The notes under the pieces: model-generated
Database searches by the model: none
What the model saw: only the letters and a program-made list of their open reading frames with translations
What the model was told of the DNA's origin: nothing
Program-made: the position numbers and the translations under genes
Part shown: in pieces, positions 5,691-7,117 of the stretch
Numbering within the stretch: the first letter of the stretch is position 1
Layout of the letters: the number at the start of each line of letters is the position of its first letter
Source: JBOICV01 sp050740255
GTDB taxonomy: Bacteria > Pseudomonadota > Gammaproteobacteria > Nevskiales > JBOICV01
Length of the DNA: 7,117 bases
Assembly (NCBI GenBank): GCA_050740255.1
Contig: JBOICV010000163.1
Location: 1 to 7,117, forward strand
Direction of reading: 5' to 3'

Positions 5691-7066
5691 TGAGCGAGCC
5701 CGCCGTAGAACTGCCGCCCGCACCGGTCGCCAATGACACGTCGGTGATGACTCCGCGCGAAATCGTGCAGGAACTGGACAAGCACATCGTCGGCCAGGCC
5801 AATGCCAAGCGCGCGGTCGCGATCGCCTTGCGCAACCGCTGGCGGCGTATGCAACTGCCGGAAAACATGCGGGCCGAAATCACGCCCAAAAATATTTTGA
5901 TGATCGGTCCGACCGGCGTTGGCAAGACCGAGATTGCGCGCCGGCTGGCGCGCCTGGCGGACGCCCCCTTTCTTAAAGTCGAGGCCACCAAGTTCACCGA
6001 AGTGGGTTACGTCGGCCGCGACGTCGAGTCCATCGTCAAGGATTTGGTGGACATCGCGGTGAAGCAAACCCGGGAAAAAGCGATGTCTAAAGTACGGGCG
6101 AAGGCGGAACTCGCGGCGGAGGAGCGCGTACTTGACGTGCTGCTGCCGCGTCCGACCACGCCCGATGTCCAGCGTGAGAGCGAGCAGAGCGGCGCGCGTC
6201 AGGTATTCCGCAAAAAACTGCGCGAAGGCCAGCTTGACGACAAAGAGATCGAGCTGGAGCTGCAGACGGCGTCCCCCAGCGTGCAAATCATGGCCCCGCC
6301 CGGCATGGAGGAGATGACCAGCCAGTTGCAGGGTTTGTTTCAAAACCTGGGCGGTGGGCAGCGCACGCGCCGGCGCAAGCTCAAGGTGAAGGATGCTTAC
6401 AAGCGCCTCACCGAGGAGGAGGCGTCGCGTTTGGTGAATGAAGACGAAACCAAGTCTGCCGCGCTGAAAAACGTGGAGGAGAACGGCATCGTGTTCCTCG
6501 ACGAGATAGACAAAATTTGCCGTCGCGGGGAGGTCGTCGGCGCGGACGTGTCGCGCGAGGGAGTGCAGCGCGACCTGCTGCCGCTGATTGAGGGCAGCAC
6601 GGTCTCGACCAAGTACGGCATGGTCAAAACCGATCACGTGCTGTTCATCGCCTCAGGCGCTTTTCACCTCAACAAACCTTCCGACCTGATTCCGGAGCTG
6701 CAGGGCCGTCTGCCGATCCGGGTTGAGCTGTCGGCGCTGTCGGTGGAGGATTTTGAACGCATCCTCACCGAGCCGGACTGCTCGTTGACCGAGCAGTACA
6801 GCGCCCTGCTCGAAACCGAGGGGGTCAAACTCAAGTTCACTCAGGATGGCGTGCATCGTCTGGCGGAGGTAGCCTTTCGCGTGAACGAGCGTACCGAGAA
6901 CATCGGTGCGCGGCGCTTGCATACCGTGATGGAGCGCCTGGTCGAGGAAATCTCCTTCGAGGCGCCGGACAAGAACGGTCAGACCCTGACCGTGGACGCA
7001 GCCTATGTGGACCTGCGCCTGAGCACGCTGGCGGCGGACGAAGATCTGAGTCGTTATATTTTATAA
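5690..7066 (+). CDS. hslU: ATP-dependent protease ATPase subunit HslU
   Basis: The 458-residue AAA+ unfoldase feeds substrates to HslV. Visible motifs are Walker A GPTGVGKT (73-80), pore loop GYVG (106-109), the intermediate domain (about 125-255), Walker B IVFLDEID (267-274), sensor-1 region FIASGAFH (from 319), arginine finger R340 in LQGRLPIRVEL and sensor 2 GARRL (406-410). The C-terminus EDLSRYIL matches the tail that docks into HslV. The GTG at 5690 is chosen because GGAGG (5678-5682) is 7 nt upstream. The protein is about 15 residues longer than E. coli HslU (443). The extra part is a Pro/Ala-rich N-terminal segment before MTPREIVQELDKHIVGQ, where other family members begin; M20 is an alternative start. 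Heat-shock control is likely via the promoter before hslV. Confidence 0.97.
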   Translation: MSEPAVELPPAPVANDTSVMTPREIVQELDKHIVGQANAKRAVAIALRNRWRRMQLPENMRAEITPKNILMIGPTGVGKTEIARRLARLADAPFLKVEATKFTEVGYVGRDVESIVKDLVDIAVKQTREKAMSKVRAKAELAAEERVLDVLLPRPTTPDVQRESEQSGARQVFRKKLREGQLDDKEIELELQTASPSVQIMAPPGMEEMTSQLQGLFQNLGGGQRTRRRKLKVKDAYKRLTEEEASRLVNEDETKSAALKNVEENGIVFLDEIDKICRRGEVVGADVSREGVQRDLLPLIEGSTVSTKYGMVKTDHVLFIASGAFHLNKPSDLIPELQGRLPIRVELSALSVEDFERILTEPDCSLTEQYSALLETEGVKLKFTQDGVHRLAEVAFRVNERTENIGARRLHTVMERLVEEISFEAPDKNGQTLTVDAAYVDLRLSTLAADEDLSRYIL

Positions 7067-7067
7067 C

Positions 7068-7117
7068 GTGGAAGCGCCGCGCGAGATCAAGTACCGCAAA
7101 GCCGCGCGCATATTGGA
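7068..7117 (+). CDS. DUF971-type protein, N-terminal fragment
   Basis: A GTG one base after the hslU stop opens a frame reading VEAPREIKYRKAARIL (first residue Met if GTG initiates) to the window edge. The PREIKYRKAARIL pattern resembles the start of small DUF971 proteins (gamma-butyrobetaine hydroxylase N-terminal-like), which often follow hslU in gammaproteobacteria. There is no Shine-Dalgarno sequence, so translation would be coupled to hslU. Only 16 codons are visible; the call rests on this short match plus synteny. Confidence 0.6.
   Translation, partial: MEAPREIKYRKAARIL

Overview
This window looks like chromosomal DNA from a GC-rich gammaproteobacterium. The right-hand gene order, dapF, a DUF484 gene, xerC, hslV, hslU and a DUF971-type gene, is a core layout of that class. 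The particular chain linking xerC to hslVU recalls Xanthomonadales, Nevskiales or similar lineages. That placement is inference from remembered synteny, since no search was run.

Left region (1-2059, minus strand). A short membrane-anchored protein with a His/Cys cluster (DUF2946-like) is followed by a porin-like outer-membrane beta-barrel. After about 240 bp of GC-rich palindromic repeats comes the N-terminal part of a TroA/ZnuA-type periplasmic metal-binding protein, which runs off the left edge. Together they read as a metal (probably zinc) uptake cluster: outer-membrane entry, periplasmic capture, and presumably an ABC permease and ATPase beyond the window. The substrate-binding protein has no ordinary start codon. 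The repeat abuts codon 2, exactly where ATG would be expected.

Middle region (2060-4630). An 87-bp divergent intergenic region carries a TATAAT box close to the left gene start and a TATCAT box close to dapF. Neither gene has a clear Shine-Dalgarno sequence, so leaderless transcripts are possible. dapF (diaminopimelate epimerase) overlaps the DUF484 gene by 4 bp, and xerC (tyrosine recombinase for chromosome dimer resolution) follows after 22 bp, forming a tight operon.

Right region (4631-7117). A 59-residue Ala/Pro-rich lipoprotein gene has its own sigma-70-like promoter, a good ribosome binding site and a clear intrinsic terminator. The hslVU protease-chaperone operon comes next, preceded by a sequence resembling a sigma-32 heat-shock promoter. 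The gap between hslV and hslU is about 106 bp and is filled end to end by a 36-codon reading frame. Its ATG overlaps the hslV stop, has a well-placed GGAGG, and its TAG shares one base with the hslU GTG. The window ends in the first 16 codons of a DUF971-type gene starting one base after the hslU stop.

I see no clear undescribed system such as a defence island, CRISPR array or mobile element. The most unusual features are the repeat at the start of the metal-binding protein, the coupled mini-ORF inside hslVU, and the possibly leaderless divergent promoters.
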